A stretch of 64,000 nucleotides of DNA from Podarcis raffonei (Eukaryota > Chordata > Lepidosauria > Squamata > Lacertidae), in assembly GCF_027172205.1 (NCBI RefSeq), contig NC_070604.1:98911851-98975850 (forward strand). The letters run 5' to 3'. How positions within the stretch are numbered: the stretch's first letter is position 1; every line of letters starts with the position of its first letter. The notes under the pieces were generated by a model that was not told where the DNA came from, ran no database searches, and saw only the letters and a program-made list of their open reading frames with translations. The position numbers and the translations under genes are program-made. Positions 22,418 to 45,900 of this stretch are shown here, one piece after another.

Positions 22418-23300
22418 CTCCATGGTCCTAGTGGTGGGACATCAGGGAGGAGACTGGGGGAGGAATGAGCTGGGAGGTAATAGAAGCAGGAGGTTGGAGC
22501 GATTGGGGGACGGGGTCGTCAGAAGATGAAGGCCTTTCCAGGGCAGGGCTGGAGGCTGAGCATTTCAGTGTGAGCACAGACACAGGGAGGAATCGGAAGG
22601 TACACCTGCCATCGCACAGCAGCGCAGTCTTAATCTTGCTGCTCTCCTCCTCTCCCAACCCGGCTCCAGGAGAGCTCTGCATGTTGCCAAGCAAAGGACC
22701 AGGCAGGCCTATTCCTATGTTGCAGTCTGTTGGGGAGGTCTCCAGAGTGAGAGGCTAGTGGGGAAAGGCAGGGCCAGAGGTCAGTTTTCCAGCAATGTCT
22801 CAAGCTGAAGGAGTCGAGCCACAGAGACTCCGCTGTGTTACTTTCTGTTACTTTTCTGTAAAAGCCTCCAGCCTTTTCCTGACCTGCGGAAACCCAGCAT
22901 TTCTCTGTCAGCCTCATGACACTAACTGGTTTCTGTGAGATGAGAGTGGGTGTCATGTGGCCACCTTGTATATTTTTCCTGGTAGTGAGGAATGTTCCCT
23001 CCCTATTAAGACAGCAACAACATCTGTGCTTGTTTGTCTAAAATCAGTCTTGTGCAATCACTACAATCAGGACCTGGAGAATGTAGCTGACTTATGGTGA
23101 GTGTAAAGTTGTTGAGGATGGCTGTCTATCTAATTTTGGGTTATGCCCCATGCCTCCCCAGAGGAGTTATTTTGTGGCTGGTGCCCCAAGCACTCCCCCA
23201 AAATTCAAAATGTGGCCACTGGTCCAAAAATGTCGGCATCCCCTGTATTACACAGACCAACTCTTACTTCTTTCCCCCCCCCCCAGACGACATTAAAATA
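22418..23300. other. Intergenic, unassigned
   Basis: GC-richer sequence next to the probable LTR. Open frames of about 90-110 codons exist on both strands but show no recognisable domain and no splice-supported exon. Confidence 0.4.
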
Positions 23301-23307
23301 CCTGGAT

Positions 23308-23436
23308 CAGGGGTGGCCAACTTAATTCCTCCGAGGTGTTGTGGACTACAACTTCCATCATCCCTGATCATTAGTTATGTTTGGATTGATGGGAGTTGTA
23401 GTTCATAAAAGCACCAGATCAGCTAAGGCTGCCCTA
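23308..23436. mobile_element. Palindromic hAT MITE
   Basis: It starts caggggtggccaacttaatt, with gttgtggactacaacttcca and its inverse (gatgggagttgtagttcat). Confidence 0.65.
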
Positions 23437-23479
23437 GATTATTCACTGATGTTACATTCACTTTGGACCCAGTCAAGCA

Positions 23480-23935
23480 CCAGTGGTTAATTTAGTTTCC
23501 TTATAAGCTGCTTTTCCACCGTGCCCAAAGCTGCTGAGAATAAACATCAGGTAATTATCACAATAAAGCAATGCGTTTGGAACAGCAATTCATTACACGT
23601 TAAGTTAAATATTATGATAAAAGGATACTATTATACTTCATTATTTACTTATTTAATTATATAACATTCAAACAGTAGGCTGCTAAGAGGTTTGCAAAAG
23701 ACAGCCTAAACTATTTATTTAAAAATACAGATAAAAACAAACATTAAAAACAAGTTAGATAACATTTGGTTACATAACAAGTTATCATACATTTTGACAT
23801 TTGAGATTATGTTTTTAGGACACACCTCATTTTCATGGTTGCAAGTTGTTCAAAATTGTTTTTATATTGTCTTTTAATGCTGTAACTCACCCTGGGACCT
23901 TAGGGTAAAGGGTGGGTAACAAACAAACAAACTTG
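23480..23935. repeat. L2/CR1-like LINE 3' remnants
   Basis: A degraded reversed tail (aactatttatttaaaaatac) and a plus-oriented tail with cctgggaccttagggtaaag and ggtgggtaacaaacaaacaa. Boundaries are approximate. Confidence 0.35.
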
Positions 23936-24047
23936 TTAAAAAATATTTAAAAAACAAGTAATTTATAAACCATTATTTTTATTAAAATCACCTGTTAAAA
24001 CTGCATGCTAACATTACATGCCTGGGTAGGCTTGCTAAAATGTAACA

Positions 24048-24150
24048 GTGATGGCTCAGTTGGTTAGAGCATGGTGCCAATAGCACCAAGGTTGCAGGTT
24101 TGATCCCCGTATGGGACAGCTGCATATTCCTGCATTGCGGGGGTACCTTC
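24048..24150 (+). repeat. tRNA-Ile-derived SINE head
   Basis: It reads gatggctcagttggttagag, catggtgccaatagcacca and gttgcaggtttgatccccgt. This is close to a tRNA-Ile gene in its A and B boxes, but the acceptor stem does not pair and SINE body (tgcatattcctgcattg) follows. Confidence 0.65.
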
Positions 24151-24169
24151 CAACAATATGTACAACAAA

Positions 24170-27100
24170 GGTACCTGCCTAATCTGGGCAAGGAGTTCCA
24201 AAGAGTGGGCTGAAGGACCAATTTCTTGCAAGTGGGGTGCAAACACTTGTAAAAGTGCCAGTTCCACAGACCTAACTGATTGGATGAGGATATATGGAGT
24301 TAAAATATATGCAATACAAAAGCAAGATCAAAATTAATAGTAAATAAAATTACATAGCTGGCTCAGCTCACGCATATCAAGTGCTGGTCTACTCTAAGGT
24401 GCTACAGCAGCCTGAGATTGACATAGTTTGAGATCCTTGACTGGGCAAGGGCATAATCTTTTCAGTAGGTAAATGGTTCTAGCTGCCTCCCTCTCTCTTT
24501 TTTTACTGCAAAGGAGCACTGGCAGCAATATGGTGTCTGCAATAAATGTAAAATTCAGTGCACAGAGAGAGACAGAGAAGGAGAGATAAAGTCTCTCAGC
24601 CAAACTGATTCAATATTGTGATACTTCTTGTCTTTCGTCCATTGCAAACACTGACAGGCTTAGTTCAATTTCTACCACACAAATCTGAGAGCTGCTTAAA
24701 ATTCAGTAAACTAAGATAGTATGGTTACCGGGGTGGGCAGACCTCAAATTTTAGGGATCTGCTTTGAGGTTTGTTTTTTCTAGACCTCCAAGATGGACCA
24801 GGTGCAAAAGGCATTTAGGTAAAATGAAACAACAGAGTGGCTCTGAGCCCCGTTATGAGTTTCCAGTTTCCAGGATTCTTTGAGGGGAAAATGTGCTACA
24901 GGCCTGCTGTGTTTGAGGCCTTTCTGCTTAGCCTACAGAGTGGGGCCCTGGATTTCTGCCCTAAAGTGCTGCCTTGACAGTACCACTGATTTCAACTCCC
25001 CAAAACAAAACACATTTGATCTGAACTGAGAGGTGTGTGTGGAACCCAGCCACAAGAAAATGTTGAGTTTTGTTGAAACAATGAAGTTCAGAGGTGCCAG
25101 CTGTCAATGTTTTTCTTGACAGAAGTCCCATTTATATCCTGCCAAAAAAAGCAATTTGAAGATCAAGTTGCTAGTTAAAGTTCCCTTTGTTTCTCTTAAA
25201 AGCTGGTCCAACAGAGTAGCTTAGGATGGAGAAAGTTAATTCACACAGAGAGAGATATTTTCCACTGAATAGGTGGTGTCAACGCTAGACGAATGCAAAC
25301 TGTTATGTGGCTTAAAATGCAGCAATGTGGGATTTGATTCATATTTTGGAGTGATCATTGGAAACACTTGCGATGCTACTGTTAATGCTCACCTCAGTTC
25401 TCAGAGCAATAAGATGCTCCAGGTGTGCTGCACTAATTCTGGTTTGGTTTCCTTTGGAAGGAGTCACTGGAAATGTTTTTTCTGTTTAGCAGCATTGTGT
25501 TTATTTACAAAAACAAAGAGGACACTTGACAGACTTGTCCAGGGCTTTTAAACTGGTTTGACCATTTTAACAGCCCCTGTCTTTTGCAGACCTGCCTCTT
25601 ACAATGATAAAATTATTGGGCTAGCAGGGATCCTGAGAAGACATTCAGCTCAACCCCAATCCTAAAACATTGGGCGAAGTTCTAGAAAATTATCTGCTAG
25701 AGACTTGGTGATAGAGGTGAAGAATCCATGTTTGTATGAGAAAAGAATGTTTCCCTCAGAATGGGATGGCTTCAAAGTTTAGGAGATGTTGTTTCAGAGG
25801 GTTAATTTCATGGCATATCATCTCAACAAATATTTTTTTATTGAAATTCACAAAGACATTAAGGTAAAGAGATGGCATATGTGCCTTGATTAACAGCATG
25901 GCAGTTAAGCCAAAAAAATCACAGTAACAAAGAAATCAAAACATTCTTCACTTGCAATAGTGATCAAATTATTATCATGCTTCTCATGTGTGGAACAGCA
26001 AGTTCCAGCCAAGGCAAGCAAAACCTTACTAGACCTCAAAGCCTTAAAAGACCTTTGAAACAGCTATGGTGAAGCTTCTGAAACAGGCAGAAATCCTTAT
26101 AGCCAATTATTTATGTATTGCTTGTCACTCACCACAAGCAACAAACCTCCAGAATGTAAAACAAACATTCAAGCATGCAAAATATCAGCAAAATGCAAGC
26201 AATTCAAAACAGCACTGGTGGTAAAACAAAACCCCACAACACCTGCATAATCCTATAAATCTAAGACCCCCAATGGAAGCTAAAACTGGTAATTGCCATC
26301 AGATTGAACAAAGACTAATATAAAATCTGTCAACATAACAACATAACATAACATACTTATATCCAGTCCAGGGCTTAGTTTTTAGTTTCTTAGCCACAGT
26401 GTTGCCCTTGTAGGGAGGAGGATATGAACAAAACTAGAATGAGTTGGCTCTGGCTCCCCTAAGTGTTGGGTCATCCTGCCCTCTGCCAGTTCCAAATGTC
26501 ACTAACTACCACTGCCATTTTGTGTGAGGCCACATTTTCCACAACAGCCATATTGTGTTAGGCCTCACCCCCATAACAGCCATTTTGTGGCTGGTGCCCA
26601 CGGCACTTTCTCAACATTATATATGTGCCCACTGCCCCCAAAAGGGGTAGCGATGCATGTTCTCACATAGTAATTAGAATATTTCCCCCTAATTATTAGA
26701 ATAAACTTCCCTGGGGTGGAGCTGGAAAAGCAGGTTACTGTACTGTACTTGGAACAATAAAAACTCTTTCTATTTCAGCTTTGGCTGTTTGCCAACCCTG
26801 CCCTGCTTGTCTCTGCTTTAACATGTCCATTCTTTCAGCATAGCAGACAGCTTTTAGCTTCTTTGACCGCTATGTCTTTCTGGAACTGTGATTGATTTGA
26901 AAAACAACCTGGAGGTTATTTGTATTCTAAAGCACTGTTAGGGGTGCATACACAGGGCACCCAGTTCTGTCTTAGAAAGGAAACGAGCTAGACTTGTTAT
27001 TCCCCTCTGAGTACCTATAAAGGAATATATATATTGATTTCATACATGCCCATACAGTGGAAAGCAAGGGCATTTTATTAATCGTTTATAAAGTGCCTAA

Positions 27101-27225
27101 AATTTGACAGGCACCACCCAGAGGCCAGAAGCCCACACAAACCCTTCACTGTACTCTTTCTGGTGCCTACAAAACACATTTTTGTTTAAGAAAACAAAAC
27201 ATGGAAAATGTTGATTTATGTTTCA
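24170..27225. other. Intergenic, no recognised gene
   Basis: About 3 kb of mostly unique-looking AT-rich sequence. I found no exon pair with conserved coding content; a regulatory role for SPATA45 or TATDN3 cannot be judged. Confidence 0.45.
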
Positions 27226-27560
27226 ATCTGTTTTTAGTTTATTGCTGGTTTTTTTAATATAAAAATGCTTTAAATAGTTGCTTTTAACAGTTTTACCTGA
27301 TGATTTGGTTGTTTTATTGTCTTTGTAAACTGCTTTGAGGGTGGTTGTTGTTTTTTTAAAAAACATAAAGCGGTGTATAGATTTTATGAAATAAGTAAGG
27401 CATGTTACTCATGCTAATTGAATAGCCAACAACATTGCCTTATCTCCCAGCAAACAAATCAGGAGGGGAGGCTCAATAAATGAGTTAACATATATTCTTT
27501 TAAAATTTTATTTATTGAATTTATATCCCACCCTTGCTCCCTAAGGAGCCCAGGGTGGCA
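27225..27560. repeat. L2-like LINE 3' tails
   Basis: The plus-oriented tail has tttgtaaactgctttgaggg and aaagcggtgtatagatttta. A reversed tail starts near 27500 with tatcccacccttgctcccta. Confidence 0.45.
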
Positions 27561-28097
27561 GATCATATATATAAATACAGTATATGCATTAGGTGCACAT
27601 TAATTTTTTTACCTCAGATTGCCTTTTACCATCTGCTCCCATGTTTTATGGCAGATGCCCCACACCGTCTGAGAGCAATCTGTGCTTCAAATCCTTTCCA
27701 AACTAGCTTAACTTGTTATATTAATGGAGAGGGCTAATGGCACAGCTTCAGGCTGAAGCAAATTACTCTCCAATATCTGTGTGTGTGCGCGCCTGTGCAT
27801 ACACAAACACACACATGCTGCTTCCCTCTTTTCTTCCTCCCCACAGGAGAGCAGGGAAGCAGGAAGAAGTTGGCTTCCTTACCCCTTTGATCCCACAGCA
27901 GCTGCTGAGGTAAAGGGAGGTCAGGGAGTTTGCTGGAAGGAACATGAATCTGGCAGCGTTCTCCTCTCCTCACGCCTGGCCAGCAACAACTCCTGCTTAG
28001 CCCCAGGTTGCTAGAAAAACGGTCTCTGCTTCCCCGTCTTATTTAATTTCAGCGCTGCAAGCAAGAGGACGGTTATCACAGGAATTTGTCTCTCACA

Positions 28098-28222
28098 CGA
28101 ATTCCATAACCTGTGGCCCTCCCGATGTTGCAGGACTCCTAGCTCCCATCACCCCCTGAACCAGTGTGGACAGTGGTGAGAGATGATGGGAACTGGACTG
28201 CCAACAGCCTTGGGAGGTCCAC
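28098..28222. repeat. Degraded hAT MITE
   Basis: acctgtggccctcccgatgt and gccttgggaggtccacaatc are recognisable inverted halves. Confidence 0.45.
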
Positions 28223-28538
28223 AATCTCCCTGTTCCTGGGTTGAACCAAAGATAGGGATAATCTAGCAGTCACATCGGGTGACAATCCACTGCTCAGTAG
28301 CATAGCACATGTGTTGCATGCAGAGGGGCTGATGTCCAATTTCTGTCTTCTCCAAGGATCAGGTAGGAGGCATAGACAGGTTCCTGGGAGAACAGCTTGT
28401 AGACCTAGCTGGGACTCACTCTTTGGTCTGATCAACATTCTGATCAACCAACATTCTGATCAAGCAGGCCTCTCCTCAAAAAAGGTCACCTTGCCAGTCA
28501 GAGTAGACAATATCTGACAAAATGGACAAGTAGTCTGA

Positions 28539-28893
28539 AAGGGACACAGGTGGCGCTATGGTCTAAACCACTGAGCCTCTTGGGCTTGCCGATCAGGTTG
28601 GCGGTTCGAATCCCCACGACAGGTTGAGCTCCCGTTGCTCTGTCCCAGCTCCTGACAACCTAGCAGTTCAAAAGCATGCCAGTGCAAGTAGAGAATAGGT
28701 TCCACTGCAGTGGGAAGGAAAACGGTGTTTTCATGCACTCTGGTTTCCGTCATGGTGTCCCGTTGCGCCATAAGCAGTTTAGTCATGTTGTACACAAACA
28801 TCGGCTCCCTCGGCCTCAAAGCAAGATGAGCGCTGCAACTCCATAGTCGCCTTTGACTGGACATAACTGTCCAGGGGTCCTTTACCTTTTACC
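28539..28893 (+). mobile_element. Squamate tRNA-derived SINE with 8-bp TSD
   Basis: Full-length head gggacacaggtggcgctatg with box B ggttcgaatcc, body gtgcaagtagagaatagg and tail ggggtcctttacctttt. tagtctga flanks both ends (28531-28538, 28894-28901). Confidence 0.9.
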
Positions 28894-28901
28894 TAGTCTG
28901 A

Positions 28902-29446
28902 TTGGGTATTCATCATTTTGGGGTTCCAACTGGATACCTGCAAAGCCCCCACATTTTTAGTGGGGTAGCACCATGGAAGGGTGTGTGTGTAAGAGTCACC
29001 ACCATTAAAAAGAAGAGGAAAAAGCATTATGAGAGCTCAAGGACCCATTCCGGCTAGGCAAATGCACAAAAGGTCCAAGACGCAAAGCAGGGCCAGTGAG
29101 GGGAGTGGCCTGTAGGGTGTCTCAAGGGCCAGAGAGAGATGCCTCGAGGGCCACATTCCACTCCCAAGCATAACATTTATCCCTCCTGTGCTGCAGTCTT
29201 CTACTAATTTGTTCTTCACGCATTCCTGTGAGGTAAATAGGACATCAACATTCCCCCTTTATATAGCCAGAACTAAGACATAAAGAACTCCACGGAGAAA
29301 ACGAAGACATACAAATAAGATAAATGCCTATAAAAAATTTTAAAAAACAAAACAAGATAAATTAATTTTTATTGTTTTATTGTTTTTTAAGTACAGAGAA
29401 AACGAAAGATGTTACATTTTTTAAAACATGCAATGGTTATGGTCCT
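28902..29446. other. Intergenic next to the TATDN3 3' end
   Basis: No repeat or exon recognised; poly(A)-rich stretches occur near 29330-29390. Confidence 0.4.
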
Positions 29447-29452
29447 TTTATT
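29447..29452 (-). terminator. TATDN3: Candidate TATDN3 polyadenylation signal
   Basis: AATAAA on the minus strand, 178 bp after the TATDN3 stop. Two further AATAAA occur at 29376-29381 and 29368-29373, so the used site is uncertain. Confidence 0.35.
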
Positions 29453-29629
29453 AGGAAAATGCCAATGTCAAATTAAGGAGAGTTTGCACATAGCATCATT
29501 CTATATTTTGCTCAATTTACAGACACAATCAATAGGGAACATCATAACATCTTAAAAATTGTAAAGTTATGAATATATTGAAGCCAGGTCACACATATAT
29601 ATTAAGGCACAGCAGAACATTAGTTATAT

Positions 29630-39582
<9,953 letters not shown>

Positions 39583-39784
39583 CCTGACGACGCGCGCGGA
39601 ACCGAACGCCTAGGGGGCTTCGCTTTCCAGCCGGACCTATTTTGCCGAAGCTCCCTCTCTCGCGCGCGCACAGCTAACCCGCCTTTCAATACGGCTCGGT
39701 TTAGCACTGCTTCCGGGTGAGGGAGGGAGATAAAAAAAATCAACGAACGGTTTATCCGAGAGAGCGGGAAAAAGGCAGGCCGAG
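39583..39784. promoter_or_regulatory. Shared TATDN3-NSL1 bidirectional promoter
   Basis: The two ATGs are 202 bp apart on opposite strands in a GC/CpG-rich block. An ETS/GABP-type cttccgggt is at 39710-39718 and a cgcgcgcgca stretch at 39661. There is no TATA box. Both genes have broadly expressed human orthologues, which suits a constitutive bidirectional promoter. Confidence 0.75.
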
Positions 39785-39970
39785 ATGGAGGAGGCGCCGC
39801 CGCCGGCGGCTGCTGCTGCTGCTTCCCCTCGGGACTGCCGGGTGCGGTGCTGCTCGCGGCGCCAGACGGCCGAGTTGTTGGACTACTGCCAGCCTTTCGT
39901 GCGGAAGCTCGGGGAGGGCCAGCCGGTGGAGGCCGAGAGCTTGGAGCAGGCCGTGGTCGAAGCGATCTGG
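39785..39970 (+). CDS. NSL1: NSL1 coding exon 1
   Basis: It encodes MEEAPPPAAAAAASPRDCRV and on to LEQAVVEAIW. The ATG has G at -3 and G at +4. Donor GTAAGG, phase 0. Confidence 0.94.
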
Positions 39971-42900
39971 GTAAGGGCGGCCGAGCTGAATGGGGCGGCT
40001 GGGAAGGGGGAGGCCCACACGACACCCCCCCCCCAGCTACAGCTTTCTGGCTTTCGGGCGGCGCGGGTTGCCCAGTTTCTAAGGCGTGTCAGATCCAAAA
40101 TCATTTCTCTCCATTGCGTGTCATTGAATTGCTTGTGGAGCCTTGTTCTGTGGTGCTGAGATGTTTGGTGCAATAATTTCTTCTTTAAAAACTCTTACTT
40201 TTCCATATATAATAGAGTATTATTCTTATTTATTCTGCCTTTTCCTCCTGACAGGGGGTCAAGGCGGCTTTAAGATAAAAGAGAAACAGATCGTTGCAAT
40301 ACAAACATCACAGCTCTAGCTGTTTCCTTAAATATAATTTTAAATGCAGTAAACCACAACAGCAGCTAGCCGTGTCATTTTTTTAGGTGGGAACAGGGGA
40401 AGCATATTGGGAGCTTAAAATTAGAACCATGACTTAGATGCATGTTAAAGGCTCCCATCCAATAAGTCTCTCCGGATGTTTCCTCTGAGGCAGTGCTGTT
40501 TTTCTAGAAAAAGAGGTGCTGGCACTCGCAATGAACGCCTCCCTTGTTCTCCTATAATGGCAATGGCACCCACCTGAGAGGAGCCGGAACTGAGTTCCAG
40601 TGAGTTCTGGCGGGGGGGGGGAGCCCTGATCTGAGGAGGTTGTCTTGATTTCTTGCTTCTCATCTCATAAGGAGATGAATGGATGCCAGGTGTAAAAGTA
40701 TAGAGGACTCATCTTGACTCTGGCAAGACCATACCTGCGAGTACCAGGAATTTATTGACAGGCCTGCTGCAGAACATCAGCATTTAGCAATTTCTAAATG
40801 AGCAGCGACCAACAAAAACGTCATTGTCTCCTGATGAGTTACATTTTGATTTGATTCACCCATTATTCCTAACAAGACTAACAAAGGAGTTGGGTTTATC
40901 TTTGTATTTGCAATAATCCCTGACAAGGTTCTTTTATCTTTAATATGGCATCACAGGTTTTTTTTGCTTTTTTTAAGAATCTATTTATTTGTTTTTAGTT
41001 CATTTCCCCACACTTTTCTGTAAAATCAGCCAAAGATATAGATAGGAAGTAGATAAATGTATATATATTAAAATATATAATTTTGACAATAAACAACCAG
41101 TAGTATTGAAACAGTATGAACATGGATGGAACCGGAAAACATACAGAAAATGCTTGTTTGAATAACAAGGTTCTCAAGAAAGGGAGCCCATCAGACCTCC
41201 CCAGGGAGGATATTCCACAGGTGGGGTGCTGCAACTGAGAAGGGACTGAGGTGCTGTCCTTGGTACCTGTCAAATAGATTTCCAGGGCAAACATTTCAGA
41301 GACCAGGGCCTTTGATGCTGATCATAAGGCGCTAGAAGGCTCATATGGGTGAAGGTGGCCTTTTAAGGTTAACCCAATATATAACATTAACTCTGGAAAT
41401 GAATGAAGTTATAATTCAGTGGTTGAAGTTTCATGAGTCCTCCTTTCAGTGCTAGGAAAAACAGCCCCTGTAAATTTTCATGGTTCCAGGATCTGGTTAA
41501 AATAGTGATATTATAGATGGCTATTGTATAATTCTATTAAAAATTGCTTTTTCTAAATGTTTAAAGTTGTTCACATACAGCGTATTACAGTGAAAGTATA
41601 CATGTTTATTTGGAAGTCCAATTGTGTTAAGTGAGGCTTATCCCTGGCTTAGTAGGTAGGTTACTTTAGGAGTACAGCCTTTGTGATTCTTGCAGCAGAC
41701 GTATTGATTAGGCCAGTACTATCGCCCATATTACAGGGTTGTATTCTTTTTCTTCAAAGTGAACTGAAGTATGTTATATTCCACTTCTCTCTGCTGTTTC
41801 CCCTAATTTGTTTTCCTTACCAACATAAAGGCACTGTTTGCATTTTTTGGCTCCAAAATGTTTTGGGTCATTCTTCTGAGTCTGCATGAATTGGTTGTAA
41901 AAAGGATGTGAAATATATTCTCTGTTCAGCCTTATCTGTTTATGAAGGCCTTTTCCTATGGTATGGTTGGCGTATTATTGGAGGGGGGGCGCTGTTACAG
42001 ACATCCTTACTTAGGATGGGTGCTGGATAACATGGCTACTATTTATGTGTGTTTGTTGGTTAAATCCCTCTCTGTAGTCCCACAGCAGGGGCTTTGATTT
42101 AACTGTTTGTGGAAGCATGCTTGTGAAGGGACTCTGTGACCACTCAGTCCTTGCCCAGAAGAACTAAGAAAGAATGAGGCACTTTTAAAACAAAACAGGA
42201 AGTTTATTTGTCTACGCATAAAGAGGTTATAGTTTAGTGGTTACTTTTCCAAGGCATAATACTTTGTTTCAAATAGACACTCTCAACAGAGATGGTTAAT
42301 AACTATCTTAACACTTCCATCCTGTAAGTGGGCAGAGAAATTCTTTCTAGGATGGTTATTGTTTTACACTATACATAAAACACTTCCTGCTTTTCCTGTA
42401 GTCCAAACCTTCCCCTCAGGTAGATCTTTGTGTGCCCACAGATAATCTTTGTCTGTTTCCACTGACAGATAAAACCTAAGTCCACTCAAATAACCAGAGA
42501 TTCCTTCTGCCTACCCAAATAGAAAGTCCCTAACCTGAAACCCAGGTCCCTGTCCCTTTCGGACTGTTAAGTGTAAGCATCTATTCCACACACACTCTCC
42601 TGAGTGGCTGAACTACTAGCCATCTCCCACTGGTTGTTGGGTCACCAGGAGGCAGACCCAAGGTCTGTCCACCACAGCCTCTGTCTCCAGAGTAATGTGA
42701 GCCAGCTTTTCTCCATAGCTTGCTACTTTATGCTACACAGAAGTAGAAAAAAAATGACAGTATGAGGTAGTTTATGGAGTGTTATATTGCATCAATAGAT
42801 TAATTAGCATTTTTAAGAGTTCTGATGTATACATTTTCTACAGAACTTCGAAACAGCTGTACAAGAGAATATTACTGTTAACGGACTCCCATGGCAGGAG

Positions 42901-45900
42901 TCATCAGATGATCCTCAAAATGGTATGTGAACTGTTGAATATATTTTTCTTATTTCTGTGCTGACTTATTTATGTTTTAGTCTTCTGCCTATGAACCCCA
43001 ACAAATGTATGAACAGAGGGTATCTGCAGGTGCCTTTTAATATACTGGTCCCCTAGCGAATAGACATTTTGTTGTGGCAACCGCAACCCAGGTTTAAGGT
43101 GCCATTTGGCACCTAGCTTAAATATCTTGAGTTTCTAACAGTGGTTGGGAACCGTATTTTTAGGTGAGGCAAAAGGATATGTGTAAGCTGCCACACTTCA
43201 AAAATAACTTTTTATAATTTTTAAGTGTACCTGAAGCAATAGGAACATCTGCAGGGAAGTTGCATTAATTTTTTGTGTGCAATTGATGAATCTTTTGATA
43301 TTCTTTTATCACAAATTGTACAATACAATGTTAATAATAATAAGTTTGTGTTTTTTAAGAATATTGTCAGGTTTTGTTATTACTATATTTGTACTATTTG
43401 TAGGACTAAAAAAGCCCCCCAAACTTCCTTTTCCCAGGATTTTCTTTTTTTTTTTGGTGTTACCATGTTTGTCCAGCAGGGGATGCTCAAAATACATCCT
43501 TAGCAGTAGCAGTACCTCTGTTTAAGAGGGACAGCTAAGTTAGTCTTTTGCAGCAAAATCAACAAAAAGTCTTGTGGCATCTAAAAGACGAACAAGCTTA
43601 TTGTGCCACAGGTTTGTGAACTAGAGGAAGTAGATTCTGGCTTATATAATAATAAATGCTCTTTGTGCTTTACGCATCTTCCTTACCTAGAAGCTGGTCT
43701 GTTAGCCATTTCTTTAGGCAGTAATTTTTCAAATAATTTTAATTTTTGAGTAAATCTTCTAAATTAGATGCCTGCTTTTTAGAATGGAAGTACGGCTAAA
43801 GGTTTTGCTGTCTTAATTTAATCACTCGTTGCTATGAACCTGCTACCACCTGTAGGGAACAAGAAATAACTATGGCTAAAAACTTGCTGTCACTAGGTGT
43901 GTGTGGTTTTTTTAATGCAACATACTTTGATGGCATCTCCCCTTTGAAGCTGTTGTTTTCTAGTCAGATGAGGTAGATAGCCTTCTGTTCCAGTTCCCTC
44001 ACCACCCCAATTAGCAGTTACAGCATTGTGGTAGTTGTGAACTCCAACTTTAATTGTACCTAAAGTTGCCCAGTTCAACAACTTGGCATATCCATCTTCT
44101 CTTGTCCTTTTCCGCTTTATACTGTGCTGATCAGATCAAACCTAGAGTCCTCTTTCTAGTTCTGGGTACCACAGTTTCAAGGAGGGCATTGACCATTTGG
44201 AGTGTTATCAGTGGAGGGCAAGCAAGATGGTGAAGGATCTGGAAACCAAACCAAATCCCTATGAGGAGCAGTTGAAATGATTCATTATGTTTAGCCTGAA
44301 GAGGAGAAGATGAAGGGGTGCAGAGGAGACACGCATGACAGCTGTCTTTCAAACATTTGACAAATTGTCCACAGATGAAGGTAGTAATGCTTCTTTATAC
44401 CATTTGCTGAAAGCAGCAGAAGGGGAGGGTGCTCTTGTGTTCAGGTCCAGCTTGTGTGCTTTCCACAGGCATCTGGTGAGCCAGTGTGAGAATAGCCTGC
44501 TGGACTAAATGGACCATTGGCCTGATCCAGCAGGCTCTTTTGATGTTCTTTAGATGGAGCAGAATCGCATCTTTGCTCCAAGGCACAGGACTAGAACCAA
44601 TGGGTGGAAATTTTAGGGAAGCAGATTTCTGCTGCTCATTAGTAGAACCTTTCTCAGAGTAGCTCAACAGTGTTCAAAAGCTGTTCAACAGTGGAACAGG
44701 CCACCTTGAGAGGTGATGGACTATCCTACTCTGGAGGTATCTGAGCTGAGGCTAAAGATCCAACTCTCAGGGATGCCTCCTGCATTGAGCAAGTAGTTGG
44801 ACGGTTTGACCTGCATCCCTTCCAACTCTATGATTCATAGTTCCACATATCCCTGATCAAGATGGAGTCAAGTACAGTGGTACCTTGGTGTACGAACTTA
44901 ATCCATTCTGGAAGTCCGTTCCTAAACCAAAGCATTCTTAAACCAAGGCGTGGTTTCCTATAGCAATGGGGGACTCAATTTACAAATGGAACACACTCAA
45001 CATGTTCTGTTTCCAAGGCAAAGTTCACAAACCAAAACACCTACTTCTGGGTTTGCTGCGTTCTTAATCCAAGTTGTTCATAAACTTAGCTGTTCTTAAA
45101 CCAAGGTACCACTGTATAATACATCTTTCAATTTTTAGTTATTACGGTAACTGAAGATAACCTTGTGTTTCTCAGGGAATGGGGTGGGGTGATACCTTAG
45201 CCATGCATTTCTCAAAGCTCCTTGGGGGATCTTTAAGACCACTGGGCTTGGAAGAGGAAACATTTTTTGCAGAGATATTGCAAACAAGACTTTCACATAG
45301 ATTGTCCAAATAATTTTACATACCATATATTCATATCTGTCTTGTGAATTAGATACGGATATCAAACTCCTTGAAGATCAGCTTGATGAGTTAATAGTGG
45401 AGGTGGCATCCAAACGCAATCAGTATCCCAGAAAAATTCAAGTGCATGTGGTCCAAGCACTTAAAAGAAAGCAAGAGTTATTGGTGAGTATCCTTAATTC
45501 TTAGTTCACTTGATTCATTTCAAAAGAAGAATGTTGTTCATCTGTTGCTTATGAGTAGGCCAGCAGATACTTTTGAATGTTAGAAAGAAATGTAAATTCT
45601 AGCTTTTAGACTACATGAATTCCTCTCCCTTAATTTCAATGTACTCCAATTAGGGAGATCATGTCAACAATTGCTATGAGGATTGATGAAGTTTGTGCTG
45701 AGTGCACACTTGCCCTACAAATGTATTTTAGAATAATACCTTTAAAACTGGTTTTTCAATGCAAGGTTTTTTTTTGTACCACCAGAATATGTTAAATGCT
45801 TCTTGGGGGGAAATGTTCTGCTGATATCAAGTGTGAAGTGACACTTCTTTTGGTAGTGCACATAGGGCCAAAGATATGGTTTAGCATGTCCAGGATATGG

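Noticed and set aside
42091-42720. Possible LTR-type insertion in NSL1 intron 1
   Set aside because: Candidate TG/CA ends are not supported by flanking duplication or a partner.
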